NCBI GenBank assembly: GCA_947623615.1
Contig: CANQHH010000076.1
Coordinates: 1-6,386, forward strand
DNA: 6,386 bases
Direction: 5' to 3'
Source: an uncultured Clostridia bacterium
GTDB lineage: Bacteria; Bacillota; Clostridia; TANB77; CAG-508
Within the stretch, counting starts at the first letter, position 1. The number at the start of each line of letters is the position of its first letter. The position numbers and the translations under genes are program-made. The notes beneath the pieces are model-generated. The model had not been told where the DNA came from. It did no database searches and was given only the letters and a program-made list of their open reading frames with translations. Positions 6,269 to 6,386 of the stretch are shown one piece after another.

Positions 6269-6275
6269 CCTCCTT
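6269..6275 (-). promoter_or_regulatory. Strong ribosome binding site without an AUG at normal distance
   Basis: The minus strand reads AAGGAGG. Five to ten bases downstream there is no ATG, GTG or TTG. An in-frame ATA sits at seven bases (6261-6259). The first ATG, at 6248 and 20 bases away, opens a seven-codon frame whose TAA overlaps the ATG at 6225 (TAATG). The site therefore serves either a non-AUG start of the TraC-like gene or a short leader peptide coupled to it. Confidence 0.7.
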
Positions 6276-6356
6276 ATATTCAATTTGCATTGTGGGATTA
6301 CTTTTTAGAAATTTTTAATTTAAAGATTTTAAATTTAATATTTTAAGATAAAAATA

Positions 6357-6385
6357 AATATAATTTTATGTTATTTATAACACAA
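6357..6385 (-). promoter_or_regulatory. Weak candidate promoter upstream of the TraC-like gene
   Basis: The minus strand has TTGTGT (6385-6380), then 17 bases, then TATATT (6362-6357). Spacing is ideal, but both boxes deviate and the region is almost pure A/T, where such matches arise by chance. The leader to 6225 would be about 125 bases. The gene may equally be transcribed from further upstream, outside the window. Confidence 0.25.
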
Positions 6386-6386
6386 A

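Noticed and set aside
6317..6335. Perfect 8-base inverted repeat AATTTAAA-GAT-TTTAAATT in the leader
   Set aside because: It is made only of A and T in a nearly pure A/T region, has no flanking signal, and can easily arise by chance.

Overview
The window is AT-rich DNA with every supported gene on the minus strand, so transcription runs from high to low coordinates. Shine-Dalgarno sites of the AAGGAGG type, standard stop codons, Lys/Asn/Ile-rich proteins and a MurT/GatD pair (a Gram-positive peptidoglycan enzyme family) point to a low-GC Firmicute, probably a clostridial or related gut lineage. I cannot name the species.

Layout in order of transcription. (1) 6386-6262: an AT-rich leader with a weak candidate promoter and a strong Shine-Dalgarno site that lacks an AUG at normal distance. 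(2) 6225-5671 (perhaps from 6261): a small TraC-like protein, which I read as a detached N-terminal partner of the VirB4 ATPase. (3) 5658-3823: the VirB4/TraC-type ATPase of a type IV secretion or conjugation system. (4) 3802-3774: a good sigma-A-type promoter. (5) 3728-2349 and 2359-1613: a MurT-like Mur ligase and a GatD-like amidotransferase subunit with overlapping frames. (6) 1591-1538: a long imperfect palindrome in the only sizeable gap. (7) 1450-386: a CpaE/TadZ-like MinD/ParA-type ATPase with an altered Walker A motif. (8) 374 to beyond base 1: the start of an unrecognised protein.

Genes 2, 3, 7 and 8 look like parts of one secretion or conjugation locus, tightly packed and with coupled translation signals at two junctions. 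The MurT/GatD pair sits inside this locus with its own promoter on one side and the palindrome on the other. The GatD part of the pair is more GC-rich than its neighbours in the blocks I counted.

The most interesting observation is the MurT/GatD pair. The GatD-like subunit keeps the family scaffold but has Gly at the position of the nucleophilic Cys and Leu at the position of the catalytic His, and it has also lost the Gly-rich oxyanion region. Its MurT partner keeps the ATP-binding loop and zinc ribbon but departs from the usual 'NPAG' and 'ADGxDxSW' regions. This suggests a repurposed ligase complex that does not take ammonia from glutamine, located in a secretion-system locus. The family comparisons were made from memory and need alignment.
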